Assembly (NCBI RefSeq): GCF_004137355.1
Contig: NZ_SDVB01000196.1
Coordinates: forward strand, 62,001 to 126,000
DNA from: Ciceribacter ferrooxidans
GTDB taxonomy: Bacteria; Pseudomonadota; Alphaproteobacteria; Rhizobiales; Rhizobiaceae
DNA: 64,000 bases
Direction: 5' to 3'
The position numbers were made by a program, and so were the translations under genes. The notes below the pieces were generated by a model, which was given only the letters and a program-made list of their open reading frames with translations, was not told where the DNA came from and searched no databases. This document shows positions 8,254 through 17,053 of the stretch, piece by piece; the stretch's first letter is position 1; every line of letters begins with the position of its first letter.

Positions 8254-8802
8254 TCAGGCGCGGATCGCAAGCGCCAGCGCAATCATCGACCAGCCCTGCA
8301 TCAGGAGGTCGATGGCGAGGAAGAGGCCGAGCACCCAGAGGCTGTTCACCGGCCAGCCCATGGCAATGACGAAGCCGGCGAGGATGGTCACCGCACCGCT
8401 GAAGGCGAGCCAGCGCCAGCCGCTCGTGCCCTTGAGCTTCAAGCCCGCCCAGAGACGGAAGATGCCCGCAGCGATGAGTGCCAGCCCGATCAGCAGCGTG
8501 AGCACGGCGGAGGCCAGCAGCGGGTTCTGGAAGGTCATGATGCCGGCGAGCGTATAGAGAACACCGCTCAGCGCCCAGAAGAGCACCGCCTCCCAGCCCT
8601 TCACCTGGAAGGCGTGGATGAGGTGCAGGACGCCGCCGACCAGCATCAGCGCGCCGATGTAATAGACCGAGGCGATGGTCGCGAGGAAGAGATTGGCAAG
8701 AGCAAGGCCCCCGAGGATCAGCGTGATCACGCCGAGGGCGAGAAGCCAGCCCCATTTGGCGCGCAGTTCGGGGAAACGGACAGGCCCGAGATCGTCAATC
8801 AT
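8254..8802 (-). CDS. HdeD-family (DUF308) membrane protein
   Basis: This 182-residue protein has six hydrophobic segments arranged as three pairs, including WGWLLALGVITLILGGLALA and YYIGALMLVGGVLHLIHAF. This is the HdeD/DUF308 pattern linked to acid stress in enterobacteria. AGGAGGG sits eight bases before the ATG at 8802, which fixes the start. Its role in this organism is not evident from the context. Confidence 0.85.
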   Translation of the reverse strand: MIDDLGPVRFPELRAKWGWLLALGVITLILGGLALANLFLATIASVYYIGALMLVGGVLHLIHAFQVKGWEAVLFWALSGVLYTLAGIMTFQNPLLASAVLTLLIGLALIAAGIFRLWAGLKLKGTSGWRWLAFSGAVTILAGFVIAMGWPVNSLWVLGLFLAIDLLMQGWSMIALALAIRA

Positions 8803-8958
8803 GGCAGCACCCTCCTGTGTCTCCGCGACGATAGCACCGGGCGCGGGCAAAGTCATTGAAAGAGTTGCAGGACCAGGCTGTGGACAACCGACAGGACGGG
8901 CGCGGTGCGCTGCCCTTCCCGGCTCCGGTCGAGTTGCCGCCGAGCGGTCAGATTTTTG

Positions 8959-8978
8959 TTGATTGATCAGTCAATCAA
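8959..8978. promoter_or_regulatory. BetI operator
   Basis: TTGATTGA-TCAG-TCAATCAA has perfect 8-bp inverted arms and lies about 30 bases before the betI ATG. It resembles the enterobacterial bet operator, which also opens with TTGATTG. Autorepression of the bet operon by BetI, relieved by choline, is the likely function. Confidence 0.8.
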
Positions 8979-9009
8979 AAATAAAATCGCGAAAATTCTG
9001 GAGAGAGCA

Positions 9010-9642
9010 ATGCCCAAGGTCGGAATGGAGCCGGTGCGCCGCAAGGCGCTTGTCGACGCCGCACTCCGGGCGATCGGCCATCATGGATCGCTTGCCGTGA
9101 CCATGTCGGAGATCGCCCGCGAGGCCGGCGTGTCGCCGGCGCTTGCGCATCACTATTTCGGCAGCAAGGACCAGCTGCTGATCGCGACGATCCGCAACCT
9201 GCTGCAGGCGCTCCATCGCGATGCGGCCGAGGCACTCCGCCGCGCGCAGACGCCGCGCGAGCGGGTTTCGGCAGTGATCCGGGTCAGCTTCCACGCCGAC
9301 CAGTTCGCCCCCGAGACGGTCGCCGCCTGGCTCGCCTTCTATTCGGAGGCGCAGCGCTCCGAAGAGGTGCGCCGGCTGCTTGCGCTCTATGCGCGGCGGC
9401 TGCACTCCAACCTGATGTCCGGCCTTCTGCCGCTCTGCCCCGTCGATGACGCAAGCCGCATCGCCGACGGCGCGGCCGCGATGATCGACGGGCTCTACAT
9501 CCGGCAATCTCTGAAAGCCGCGCCGCTGTCGATTGATGCCTCCGTCGCGCTCGTCGAGGACTATGTGGCGGGGCAGCTCGCCTCCCACCCTCCCCTCGAG
9601 GGGGAGGGTCGGACCGCAGGTCCGGGGTGGGGTGAGCCGTAA
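9010..9642 (+). CDS. betI: HTH-type transcriptional repressor BetI
   Basis: This 210-residue TetR-family repressor of choline-to-betaine genes starts [19 protein letters not shown], a characteristic BetI opening. Its helix-turn-helix is [26 protein letters not shown] (about 33-58). Family members usually stop near residue 195. Here the last roughly 19 residues, from SHPPLEGEG onward, are translated from the palindromic repeat at 9580-9725, so the tail is a recent addition by the repeat. The ATG at 9010 follows GAGAGAG. betB lies 106 bases downstream. Confidence 0.92.
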   Translation: MPKVGMEPVRRKALVDAALRAIGHHGSLAVTMSEIAREAGVSPALAHHYFGSKDQLLIATIRNLLQALHRDAAEALRRAQTPRERVSAVIRVSFHADQFAPETVAAWLAFYSEAQRSEEVRRLLALYARRLHSNLMSGLLPLCPVDDASRIADGAAAMIDGLYIRQSLKAAPLSIDASVALVEDYVAGQLASHPPLEGEGRTAGPGWGEP

Positions 9643-9725
9643 TGACCGCAGCGAAGCCTGAGACCGAGATCACCCCCACCCGCCGCTTCGCGGCGACCTC
9701 CCCCCTCGAGGGGGAGGTGGAAGCC
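9580..9725. repeat. Intergenic palindromic repeats invading the betI 3' end
   Basis: Two palindromic units face each other: CCCTCCCCTCGAGGGGGAGGG (9590-9610) and CCTCCCCCCTCGAGGGGGAGG (9699-9719). GGACCGCAGGTCC and CGCCGCTTCGCGGCG hairpins lie between. The first unit supplies the C-terminal codons and stop of betI. The element lies between betI and betB and may affect transcription or mRNA stability in the operon. Confidence 0.65.
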
Positions 9726-9748
9726 ACCACCCCGTCAGGAGACAGGAC

Positions 9749-11212
9749 ATGAAAGCCCAACCGAAAGCCTCCCACTTCATCGACGGGGAATATGTCGAGG
9801 ATACCGGCGGCACCGTCATCGAGAGCATCTACCCGGCGACCGGCGAGGTGATCGCAAGGCTGCACGCCGCGACGCCGGCGATCGTCGAGAAGGCGATCGC
9901 CTCGGCCAAGCGCGCGCAGAAGGAATGGGCCTCGTGGAGCCCGACGGCGCGCGGGCGCGTCTTGAAGAAGGCCGCCGAGATCATGCGCGAGCGCAATCGT
10001 GAACTCTCCGAGCTTGAAACGCTCGACACCGGCAAGCCGATCCAGGAGACGATCGTCGCCGACCCGACCTCCGGGGCCGACAGCTTCGAGTTCTTCGGCG
10101 GCATCGCCGCAACGGCGCTGAACGGCAGCCAGATTCCGCTCGGCTCCGACTGGGCCTACACCAAGCGGGTGCCGCTCGGCGTCGTCGTCGGCATCGGCGC
10201 CTGGAACTATCCCCAGCAGATCGCCTGCTGGAAGGGCGCGCCGGCGCTGGCCGCCGGCAATGCCATGGTGTTCAAACCGTCGGAGGTGACCCCGCTCGGG
10301 GCGCTGAAGATCGCCGAAATCCTGATCGAGGCCGGACTTCCGAAGGGCGTCTACAACGTCATCCAGGGCGACCGCGACACCGGTCCGCTGCTCGTCAGCC
10401 ATCCGGACGTCGCCAAGGTGTCGCTGACCGGCTCGGTGCCGACCGGCCGCAAGGTGGCGGGCGCTGCCGCGGCACAGCTGAAGCACGTCACCATGGAACT
10501 CGGCGGCAAGTCGCCGCTGATCATCTTCGACGACGCCGACGTGGAAAGCGCGATCTCCGGCGCCATGCTCGCCAACTTCTATTCGACCGGCCAGGTCTGC
10601 TCGAACGGCACACGGGTCTTCGTGCACACGGGCATCAAGGACAAGTTCCTGGCCCGGCTCAAGGAACGGACCGAGGCGATCGCGATCGGCGACCCGCAGG
10701 ACGAGGCGACCCAGATGGGGCCGCTCGTTTCCTGGGCGCAGCGCGAGAAGGTGCTCGGCTACATCGCCAAGGGCAAGGCCGAGGGCGCCACGCTCGTCAC
10801 CGGCGGCGGCATTCCGAACAACGTCTCCGGCGAAGGTTACTTCGTCCAGCCGACCGTATTTGCCGACGTGACCGACGACATGACGATCGCCAGGGAAGAG
10901 ATCTTCGGCCCGGTGATGTGCGTGCTCGACTTCGACGATGAGGCGGATGTGATCGCGCGGGCCAACGCCACCGAATTCGGCCTCGCCGGCGGTGTCTTCA
11001 CCGCCGACATCTCCCGTGCACACCGGGTGGTCGACGAACTCGAAGCCGGCACGCTCTGGATCAACACCTACAATCTCTGCCCGGTCGAGATGCCGTTCGG
11101 CGGATCGAAGCAATCCGGCTTCGGGCGCGAGAATTCAGCCGCCGCGCTGGAGCACTATACCGAGCTGAAGACGGTCTATGTCGGCATGGGCAAGTGCGAG
11201 GCACCGTATTGA
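9749..11212 (+). CDS. betB: Betaine aldehyde dehydrogenase
   Basis: This 487-residue NAD-dependent aldehyde dehydrogenase oxidises betaine aldehyde to glycine betaine, the osmoprotectant. The catalytic general base E250 lies in [10 protein letters not shown] and the nucleophile C284 in [10 protein letters not shown]. The cofactor-site block [32 protein letters not shown] is intact. Its length matches the family. It follows betI in the same direction and is separated from betA by two opposite-strand genes. Confidence 0.95.
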   Translation: MKAQPKASHFIDGEYVEDTGGTVIESIYPATGEVIARLHAATPAIVEKAIASAKRAQKEWASWSPTARGRVLKKAAEIMRERNRELSELETLDTGKPIQETIVADPTSGADSFEFFGGIAATALNGSQIPLGSDWAYTKRVPLGVVVGIGAWNYPQQIACWKGAPALAAGNAMVFKPSEVTPLGALKIAEILIEAGLPKGVYNVIQGDRDTGPLLVSHPDVAKVSLTGSVPTGRKVAGAAAAQLKHVTMELGGKSPLIIFDDADVESAISGAMLANFYSTGQVCSNGTRVFVHTGIKDKFLARLKERTEAIAIGDPQDEATQMGPLVSWAQREKVLGYIAKGKAEGATLVTGGGIPNNVSGEGYFVQPTVFADVTDDMTIAREEIFGPVMCVLDFDDEADVIARANATEFGLAGGVFTADISRAHRVVDELEAGTLWINTYNLCPVEMPFGGSKQSGFGRENSAAALEHYTELKTVYVGMGKCEAPY

Positions 11213-11232
11213 TAACGTCTAGCCGGACAGCT

Positions 11233-11252
11233 GGCATCTCAATCGAGATGCC
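11233..11252. terminator. Hairpin just after betB
   Basis: GGCATCTC-AATC-GAGATGCC is a perfect 8-bp stem with a 4-base loop, 20 bases after the betB stop. It also spans the stop of the opposite-strand gene at 11239. There is no strong T-run on either side, so it may end or stabilise both converging transcripts rather than be a classical terminator. Confidence 0.45.
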
Positions 11253-11568
11253 TCTCCCGTTGCCGCTTGCGCTGCATGTGGCTTTCGAAGACGAGCGTGC
11301 TGCAGACAGCACAGGCTCCTACGGAAGAGAGCAGACCGATGCCGGTAACCTCGTGTATCAGAAGGCCCAAGAACACGCCGACCGCGAAGAAGCGTGCCCG
11401 AAGCCGCCACATTCGCATTCTGTAAAAAATGGAGCGGACTTCGCGGCGATCCCGGTAGATGTTCCTGCCGGTGGCCGCCTGTTCTCGACGGCGCGACGCA
11501 TCAGCTTCGGTAAGCTCCATGTTTTTGAGGCGATTAATGAGCTTGCTGGTGAAGCGCTCGTTGGCCAT
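11239..11568 (-). CDS. Hypothetical small membrane protein
   Basis: This 109-residue protein starts MANERFTSKLINRLKNMEL and has a charged N-terminal half, two hydrophobic segments (RFFAVGVFLGLLIHEVTGIG and LLSSVGACAVCSTLVF) and a basic tail. The N-terminal pattern (F-x-KL-x-x-x-L, then an Arg-rich linker) resembles that of the next gene, at 11679-12047. They may be distant paralogues. The base composition is visibly less GC-rich than that of the bet genes around it. I do not recognise a family. Confidence 0.55.
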   Translation of the reverse strand: MANERFTSKLINRLKNMELTEADASRRREQAATGRNIYRDRREVRSIFYRMRMWRLRARFFAVGVFLGLLIHEVTGIGLLSSVGACAVCSTLVFESHMQRKRQRERHLD

Positions 11569-11678
11569 GCGTCTTTATCCAACCTCAACTTCCAGTCTAG
11601 CCAAGCAACTCCTGGCCTCACATCATGACAAACACCGCCGGCTTCGAAAAATCTAGCTACAGTCTGATGTTTGTTGCG

Positions 11679-12047
11679 TTACCGCGTGCTCTTCCAAGTG
11701 GCAAAGGTCACCAAGGCAGCGGTTACCACATAGAAGATGTGCAGGATCTTGCCGGCCACATAGACCAAGAGACCGCAGGCCACAGCCAGCCAGATGACGA
11801 AAAGCAGGCCGGACACGTGGCCAGCCAGCACGCCAAGCAGAACGAATGCATAGATCGCCGCGGCGGCGAGCAGATGCTTCCAAAATCCCCGTCGCATCCC
11901 TCGCGAGAAGTCGTTCCAGAAGTCGTGCACAAACGTGCTTCTGGCCGGCGGCGCATTCCGCATGCGCTTATCCTCGTCGGCCAGCCGGGCATGCTCGATC
12001 ACGCTCAGCTTTCGCAGCAGTTTATCCTGAAAGCCTTCCTCGGCCAT
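11679..12047 (-). CDS. Hypothetical small membrane protein
   Basis: This 122-residue protein reads MAEEGFQDKLLRKLSVIEHARLADEDKR, then a basic linker and about two or three hydrophobic segments (HLLAAAAIYAFVLLGVLAGH, SGLLFVIWLAVACGLLVYVAG, ILHIFYVVTAALVTFAT). I start it at the ATG at 12047, where similarity to the neighbour at 11239 begins. An in-frame ATG at 12098 would add 17 residues. Function is unknown. Like its neighbour, it lies on the opposite strand inside the bet operon and may be an insertion. Confidence 0.55.
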   Translation of the reverse strand: MAEEGFQDKLLRKLSVIEHARLADEDKRMRNAPPARSTFVHDFWNDFSRGMRRGFWKHLLAAAAIYAFVLLGVLAGHVSGLLFVIWLAVACGLLVYVAGKILHIFYVVTAALVTFATWKSTR

Positions 12048-12102
12048 TCGATGCGCACAACCTTTGATACGACTGTCCCAAAGAGGTCGCATCGACACTT
12101 CG

Positions 12103-12146
12103 AAATTTCAACCGACACACGTCATCCGGCGCTGAAAATTTCAACC
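12103..12146. repeat. Direct repeat AAATTTCAACC upstream of betA
   Basis: The 11-bp word AAATTTCAACC occurs at 12103-12113 and again at 12136-12146, exactly 33 bp (about three helical turns) apart. The second copy ends about 30 bases before the betA ATG. This spacing suits cooperative binding of a regulator or polymerase on one helix face, but chance or a duplication at an insertion boundary are also possible. Confidence 0.4.
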
Positions 12147-12177
12147 ATGCCTAACAGAGCTTAAGCGGGCCAACACC

Positions 12178-13830
12178 ATGCAGAACGCAGACTACATCAT
12201 CATCGGTTCCGGGTCGGCCGGATCGGCCATGGCCTATCGCTTGTCGGAAGACGGCAAGCACACCGTCATGGTGCTCGAATACGGCGGGTCGGACGCCGGG
12301 CCGTTCATCCAGATGCCGGCGGCGCTCGCCTGGCCGATGAGCATGAAGCGCTACAACTGGGGCTATCTCTCCGAGCCCGAGCCGAACCTCAACAACCGGC
12401 GCATCACCGCGCCGCGCGGCAAGGTGATCGGCGGCTCGTCCTCGATCAACGGCATGGTCTATGTGCGCGGCTCGGCGGAAGACTTCACCCGCTGGGAAGA
12501 GGCCGGCGCCAAGGGTTGGGGCTATGCCGACGTGCTGCCCTACTTCAAGCGCATGGAAAATTCCCACGGCGGCCAGGAAGGCTGGCGCGGCACCGACGGA
12601 CCGCTGCATGTGCAGCGCGGGCCGGTAAAGAACCCGCTGTTCAAGGCCTTCGTCGAGGCGGGCAAGCAGGCCGGCTTCGAAACCACGGACGACTATAACG
12701 GCGAGAAGCAGGAAGGCTTCGGCCTGATGGAGCAGACCATCTGGAAGTCGCGCCGCTGGTCCGCCGCCAATGCCTATCTCAAACCCGCACTGAAGCGGCC
12801 GAATGTCGAACTGGTGCGCTGCTTCGCCCGCAAGATCATGATCGAAAACGGCCGCGCTGTCGGCGTTGAGATCGAGCGCGCCGGCAGAACAGAGGTGGTG
12901 CGCGCCAACCGCGAGGTGATCGTCTCGGCATCGGCCTTCAATTCGCCGAAGCTCCTGATGCTCTCCGGCATCGGCCCGGCGGCGCATCTGAAGGAAATGG
13001 GCATCGAGGTCGTCGCCGACCGTCCGGGCGTCGGCGCCAACCTCATGGATCATATGGAGTTCTATTTCCAGCAGGTCGCGACGAAGCCGGTCTCGCTCTA
13101 TTCGTGGCTGCCGTGGTTCTGGCAGGGGGTCGCGGGCGCGCAATGGCTGTTCTCCGGCACCGGCCTCGGCGCCTCGAACCAGTTCGAGAGCTGCGCCTTC
13201 GTGCGCTCGGCGCCGGGCGTGAAACAACCGGACATCCAGTATCACTTCCTCCCGGTCGCCATCTCCTACGACGGCAAGGCGGCGGCGAAGAGCCACGGCT
13301 TCCAGGTGCATGTCGGCTACAACCACTCCAAATCGCGCGGCGCGGTGACGCTGCGCTCGCCCGACCCGATGGACGATCCGGTGATCCGCTTCAACTACAT
13401 GAGCACCGAGGAAGACTGGGTGAAGTTCCGCCATTGCGTGCGGCTGACCCGCGAGATCTTCGGGCAGAAGGCGTTCGACGACTATCGCGGCTCAGAAATC
13501 CAACCCGGAGAGCATGTGCAGACGGACGAGCAAATCGACGCCTTCCTGCGCGAACACCTGGAAAGCGCCTACCATCCCTGCGGCACGAACAAGATGGGAT
13601 CGAAGGACGACCCGATGTCGGTGGTCGATCCGGAATGCCGGGTGATCGGCGTCGAGGGCCTGCGTGTCGCGGATTCGTCGATCTTCCCGGACATCACCTA
13701 CGGCAACCTCAACGGGCCGTCGATCATGACCGGGGAGAAGGCCTCCGACCATATCCTCGGCAAGCAGCCCCTGCCCCGCTCCAACCAAGAACCGTGGATC
13801 AATCCGCGCTGGGAGACGAGCGACCGCTGA
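12178..13830 (+). CDS. betA: Choline dehydrogenase (GMC oxidoreductase)
   Basis: This 550-residue FAD enzyme oxidises choline to betaine aldehyde at the membrane and is the partner of betB. The N-terminal [19 protein letters not shown] is the FAD-binding fold. [18 protein letters not shown] is the GMC signature and H466 in [10 protein letters not shown] is the catalytic histidine region. The C-terminal [19 protein letters not shown] is conserved in the family. The ATG at 12178 is the first possible homologous start. It is separated from betB by 965 bases carrying two reverse-strand genes. Confidence 0.95.
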   Translation: MQNADYIIIGSGSAGSAMAYRLSEDGKHTVMVLEYGGSDAGPFIQMPAALAWPMSMKRYNWGYLSEPEPNLNNRRITAPRGKVIGGSSSINGMVYVRGSAEDFTRWEEAGAKGWGYADVLPYFKRMENSHGGQEGWRGTDGPLHVQRGPVKNPLFKAFVEAGKQAGFETTDDYNGEKQEGFGLMEQTIWKSRRWSAANAYLKPALKRPNVELVRCFARKIMIENGRAVGVEIERAGRTEVVRANREVIVSASAFNSPKLLMLSGIGPAAHLKEMGIEVVADRPGVGANLMDHMEFYFQQVATKPVSLYSWLPWFWQGVAGAQWLFSGTGLGASNQFESCAFVRSAPGVKQPDIQYHFLPVAISYDGKAAAKSHGFQVHVGYNHSKSRGAVTLRSPDPMDDPVIRFNYMSTEEDWVKFRHCVRLTREIFGQKAFDDYRGSEIQPGEHVQTDEQIDAFLREHLESAYHPCGTNKMGSKDDPMSVVDPECRVIGVEGLRVADSSIFPDITYGNLNGPSIMTGEKASDHILGKQPLPRSNQEPWINPRWETSDR

Positions 13831-13860
13831 CCGCTCGCGGGGCTGCGCGGCCGCCGGTTC

Positions 13861-14940
13861 TCAGAGGTCGAGTTCGACCCAGAGCGCGGCATGGTCGGAA
13901 GCCGCGAGCTTCCAGCTGGTGATGCCGGGGAAGGAGCTCTCGGCACCGCCGGTGATCTCGTCGAGGCCGGCGATGCCGCGGCGCTCGAAGCCCGCCCGCT
14001 TGACGAAGGGCTTCAGCGCATCCGAAACGAGGATGTAGTCGATCGCGTTGCGCTCGTGCTTCTTGCCGTAATAGTAGGTCCAGCGATCGTCTGCCGGCCA
14101 GTCGAGGACATCGAGGACATTGGTGAGTTCCGGGGCGGCGAGAAGCGGCTCCAGCGGGCCGCTGTCCGGCTCGTCGTTGAAGTCACCGGCGACCAGGACG
14201 AGGTCCTTCGAAAGGTCGTAGCGGGTCTTCAGGATCTGAGCGACCTCCTTCGCCTGGCGCATGCGCTTGTGGTCCGAGACGGCCGGCGTCGCGTCCTTCG
14301 CCTTGAAATGGTTGACCAGGATGTAGAGCGACCGCCCGTCGATGTCGATCTCCACTTCGAGGCAATCGCGGGAGAAGATGACCCCTTCGGAATCCCGCGC
14401 GAAGACATTGGTCTTCGCCGTCCTGATCGGATAGAGGGCGCGGCTTGCGAGCGCCACGTCGATGCCGCGCGGATCGTTGCCGTCGACGACGATCTTGTCC
14501 TTGAACCACGAGTTCAGGATGTCGGTGTTGAACCGGGCCAGCGTGCCGGCGCTCTCGACCTCGACGAAGCACTGGATGTCCGGCTCGACCTCCTTGATCA
14601 CCTTGCCGGTGAACCGGATCTGCTCCTCGCTGAAGCGCTCGCGTTCGAGGTCGACGAAGCCGTCCCAGTCCTCCCGCCCCTTGGCGATCAGGTCGCCGTC
14701 CGCCGTCAAGATGTTGCGGCCGACCCGCGAGGAGCGGATGTTGATGGTCACGTAGTCCTTGAGCTCGACGTAGAGCGCCCGGATCTCGTCGGCATACGGA
14801 CGGTAGTTGCGCATGTCGAGCAGTTCGGAAAGCCGGTTGACGCGCTTCAGTATCTCCGCCGCCTGCGCATGGTCCGCCATGTTGAGAACCTTCGGACGCG
14901 AGAACAGATTTTCGACATTGAATGTACTGACGACAACCAT
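13861..14940 (-). CDS. Endonuclease/exonuclease/phosphatase-family protein
   Basis: This 359-residue protein has the metal-dependent phosphoesterase fold: MVVVSTFNVENLF at the start (metal-binding Asn and Glu), DPRGIDVALASR, LVAGDFNDEPDSGPLEPLL, NAIDYILVSD and a closing SDHAALWVEL. Relatives include extracellular nucleases and phospholipase-type enzymes. No signal peptide is visible, so the substrate is unknown. It converges with betA, with only 30 bases between the stops. Confidence 0.8.
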   Translation of the reverse strand: MVVVSTFNVENLFSRPKVLNMADHAQAAEILKRVNRLSELLDMRNYRPYADEIRALYVELKDYVTINIRSSRVGRNILTADGDLIAKGREDWDGFVDLERERFSEEQIRFTGKVIKEVEPDIQCFVEVESAGTLARFNTDILNSWFKDKIVVDGNDPRGIDVALASRALYPIRTAKTNVFARDSEGVIFSRDCLEVEIDIDGRSLYILVNHFKAKDATPAVSDHKRMRQAKEVAQILKTRYDLSKDLVLVAGDFNDEPDSGPLEPLLAAPELTNVLDVLDWPADDRWTYYYGKKHERNAIDYILVSDALKPFVKRAGFERRGIAGLDEITGGAESSFPGITSWKLAASDHAALWVELDL

Positions 14941-15166
14941 CGTGCGTTTCCCCTAGCTTGGTACACAACACCCCTGCCGCCTAGCAGAGCACAACTAAAG
15001 CGGAAATATAACCCCAAGATTCCGGTAGTGGTTGTCGCATCCCGAAAGCGTCGCGAAGGCAACGGTCCGCGCCGCGACGAACGCGCTTGTGGTCCCATCC
15101 ACTGGCGCCGCCAGCCGCGGCCGCAACGAGGTCCGTCAGGAGAAGCCAGAAGCACAACGGTAGGTA

Positions 15167-15190
15167 AAACGCCCTGAAAGGCGGTTTTTC
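15167..15190 (+). terminator. Weak terminator-like hairpin
   Basis: AAAACGCC-CTGAAA-GGCGG-TTTTT forms a short GC stem extended by A-T pairs and ends in five Ts on the plus strand. No gene ends near it on that strand. It could end an unrecognised short transcript from 14960-15165 or be fortuitous. The remainder of the 440-base gap before the TRAP genes shows no gene. Confidence 0.35.
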
Positions 15191-15201
15191 ATACCAGAAC
15201 A

Positions 15202-15222
15202 GTTATGATTTCGGATCATAAC
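15202..15222. promoter_or_regulatory. Inverted repeat upstream of the TRAP operon
   Basis: GTTATGAT-TTCGG-ATCATAAC has perfect 8-bp arms around a 5-base centre. It lies about 160 bases before the dctP start in an otherwise empty intergenic region. This architecture fits a dimeric regulator such as a GntR, IclR or LacI type. No such regulator gene is adjacent. Confidence 0.5.
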
Positions 15223-15380
15223 GTTATTTGATGACGCGGCGGACTTCTGCAAGCATGATCATCAGGAGGATTGCCGGGAAACGGCGGTTCCGTGCGGGCA
15301 CAGCTTGCGGCACGGCACCGGCAACAGGGAGAGAACCGGAATCCGCTTTGCGCCATGTCCGCATGCTTTGGGAGGAGAAC

Positions 15381-16415
15381 ATGCTTCACAAGACCATTAT
15401 GACCGGGCTCGCCGGTCTCGCACTCACGCTGTCCGCCACCGCGTCCTTTGCGGCGGATGTCGTCCTCAGGCTGCACCAGATGCTGCCGCCGCAGGCGACC
15501 ATTCCCGCCAAGGTGCTGACCCCCTGGGCGGAGAAGGTCAAGGCCGATTCGGGCGGCCGCATCGAGGTCGAGCTCTATCCGGCGATGCAGCTCGGCGGCA
15601 AGCCGTCCGAACTCGTCGACCAGGTGAAGGACGGTGTCGTCGACCTGATCTGGACCGTCATCGGCTATACGCCCGGCCGCTTCCCGAAATCGGAGGCCTT
15701 CGAACTGCCCTTCATGGTGACGACGGGCGAGGCGAGCTCGCTCGCCTTCTACGACTACTACGAAAAGCACCTGAAGGACGAATTGCAGGACTACCATGTG
15801 CTGGCCGTCCATACCCACGGCCCCGGCCTCATCCACACGATCGGCTCCAAGCCGGTGAAATCACTCGAGGACATGAACGGGCTGAAGCTGCGCGGCACCT
15901 CCAAGGTCGTCAACCAGATGCTCGAGGCGATGGGCGCCTCGGCGATCGGCATGCCGGTGACGGCGGTTCCGGAGAGCCTGTCGAAGAGCGTCATCGACGG
16001 CACCGTCGTTCCGTGGGAGGTGACGCCGGCGATCAAGATTGCCGAACTCGCACCGAACCACACCGCCTTTTCCGGCAAGAACGGCCTTTATACCGGCACC
16101 TTCCTGTTCGCGATGAACAAGGACAGCTATGATGCCCTCCCGGACGACCTCAAGAAGGTGATCGACGACAATTCCGGACGAGAGCTCGCCCGGCAGTTCG
16201 GCGTCGCCATGGATCAGGGTGACATCCGCGGCAAGGAGATCGCCGACAAGGCCGGCAACACGACGATCACCCTCGACGAGGCGGAGACCGCCCGCTGGCG
16301 GACCGCCGGCGAGAGCGTGACCAAGGCGTGGATCGCCGACATGGACGCCAAGGGCCTCGACGGCACGACGCTCTACAACGACGCCGTTGCGCTGATCGAC
16401 CAGTACAGCAAGTAA
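15381..16415 (+). CDS. TRAP transporter substrate-binding protein (DctP family)
   Basis: This 344-residue periplasmic protein captures a carboxylate-type solute for the TRAP permease that follows. A Sec signal peptide (MLHKTIMTGLAGLALTLSATASFAA, about 25 residues) precedes VVLRLHQMLPPQATIPAKV. The family block SLEDMNGLKLRGTSKVVNQMLEAMGASAIGMPVTAVPESLSKSVIDG is well conserved and includes the ligand-pairing arginine in KLRG. The start at 15381 is set by GGAGGAG. The ligand cannot be deduced from sequence. Confidence 0.9.
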   Translation: MLHKTIMTGLAGLALTLSATASFAADVVLRLHQMLPPQATIPAKVLTPWAEKVKADSGGRIEVELYPAMQLGGKPSELVDQVKDGVVDLIWTVIGYTPGRFPKSEAFELPFMVTTGEASSLAFYDYYEKHLKDELQDYHVLAVHTHGPGLIHTIGSKPVKSLEDMNGLKLRGTSKVVNQMLEAMGASAIGMPVTAVPESLSKSVIDGTVVPWEVTPAIKIAELAPNHTAFSGKNGLYTGTFLFAMNKDSYDALPDDLKKVIDDNSGRELARQFGVAMDQGDIRGKEIADKAGNTTITLDEAETARWRTAGESVTKAWIADMDAKGLDGTTLYNDAVALIDQYSK

Positions 16416-16513
16416 GCTGCGGCGGGCCGGGATCGCCACGGCGGCATCCCGGCCCTATTCTTTTCGCATCACAGGTACCGATCGTCCGGATCGAGGAAGA
16501 CATCGGGGGAGAC

Positions 16514-17053
16514 ATGGCCATCGAAACCAATTCCACATTCGGGCGCTGGGAACGCCGGGCCGGACGGCTCGCGACCACGCTCGTCGTCTTCGGCGGCGCC
16601 TGCCTCGTCCTCGCCTGCCTCCTCACCGGCCTTTCGATCGCCGGCAGCCTGACCGTCCGCCCGCTTCCCGGCGAGATCGAACTCGTCGAGGCGCTCTGCG
16701 GGCTGGCGGTCTTCGCCTTCCTGCCCTATTGCCAGCTGAAGCGCGGCCATGTCGGCGTCGATCTCGTCATGAGCGCCTTCGGCGGCAAGGCGATGGACTA
16801 CGCCCAGCTTGCCGGCGATCTCATCGTCGCCGTGCTCTTTGCGGTGCTCACCTGGCGGCACGGCATCGGGTTTCTCGACAAGTACGCCAACGGCGAGACG
16901 ACCCCGCTGCTGCTGCTTCCCGTCTGGTGGGGCTTTGCCGCCGCCTTCGTGCTGATGCTCGCCAATCTCCTCATCTGTCCCTTCGTCGTCGCCGCCGATC
17001 TTCGGTCGCTCCGCCACGGCAACACGATCGTCGTCTCCATGGGTAGCCACTGA
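16514..17053 (+). CDS. TRAP transporter small permease (DctQ family)
   Basis: This 179-residue protein has four hydrophobic segments and the DctQ-type central motif FLPYCQLKRGHVGVDLVM. It is the small membrane subunit that pairs with the large permease encoded next. Its TGA overlaps the next ATG by one base (TGATG arrangement at 17051-17055), indicating translational coupling. Confidence 0.88.
   Translation: MAIETNSTFGRWERRAGRLATTLVVFGGACLVLACLLTGLSIAGSLTVRPLPGEIELVEALCGLAVFAFLPYCQLKRGHVGVDLVMSAFGGKAMDYAQLAGDLIVAVLFAVLTWRHGIGFLDKYANGETTPLLLLPVWWGFAAAFVLMLANLLICPFVVAADLRSLRHGNTIVVSMGSH

Noticed and set aside
14960-15190. Possible small RNA before the terminator-like hairpin at 15167
   Set aside because: No promoter matching the rhizobial consensus was seen upstream and the hairpin is weak, so I list only the hairpin.
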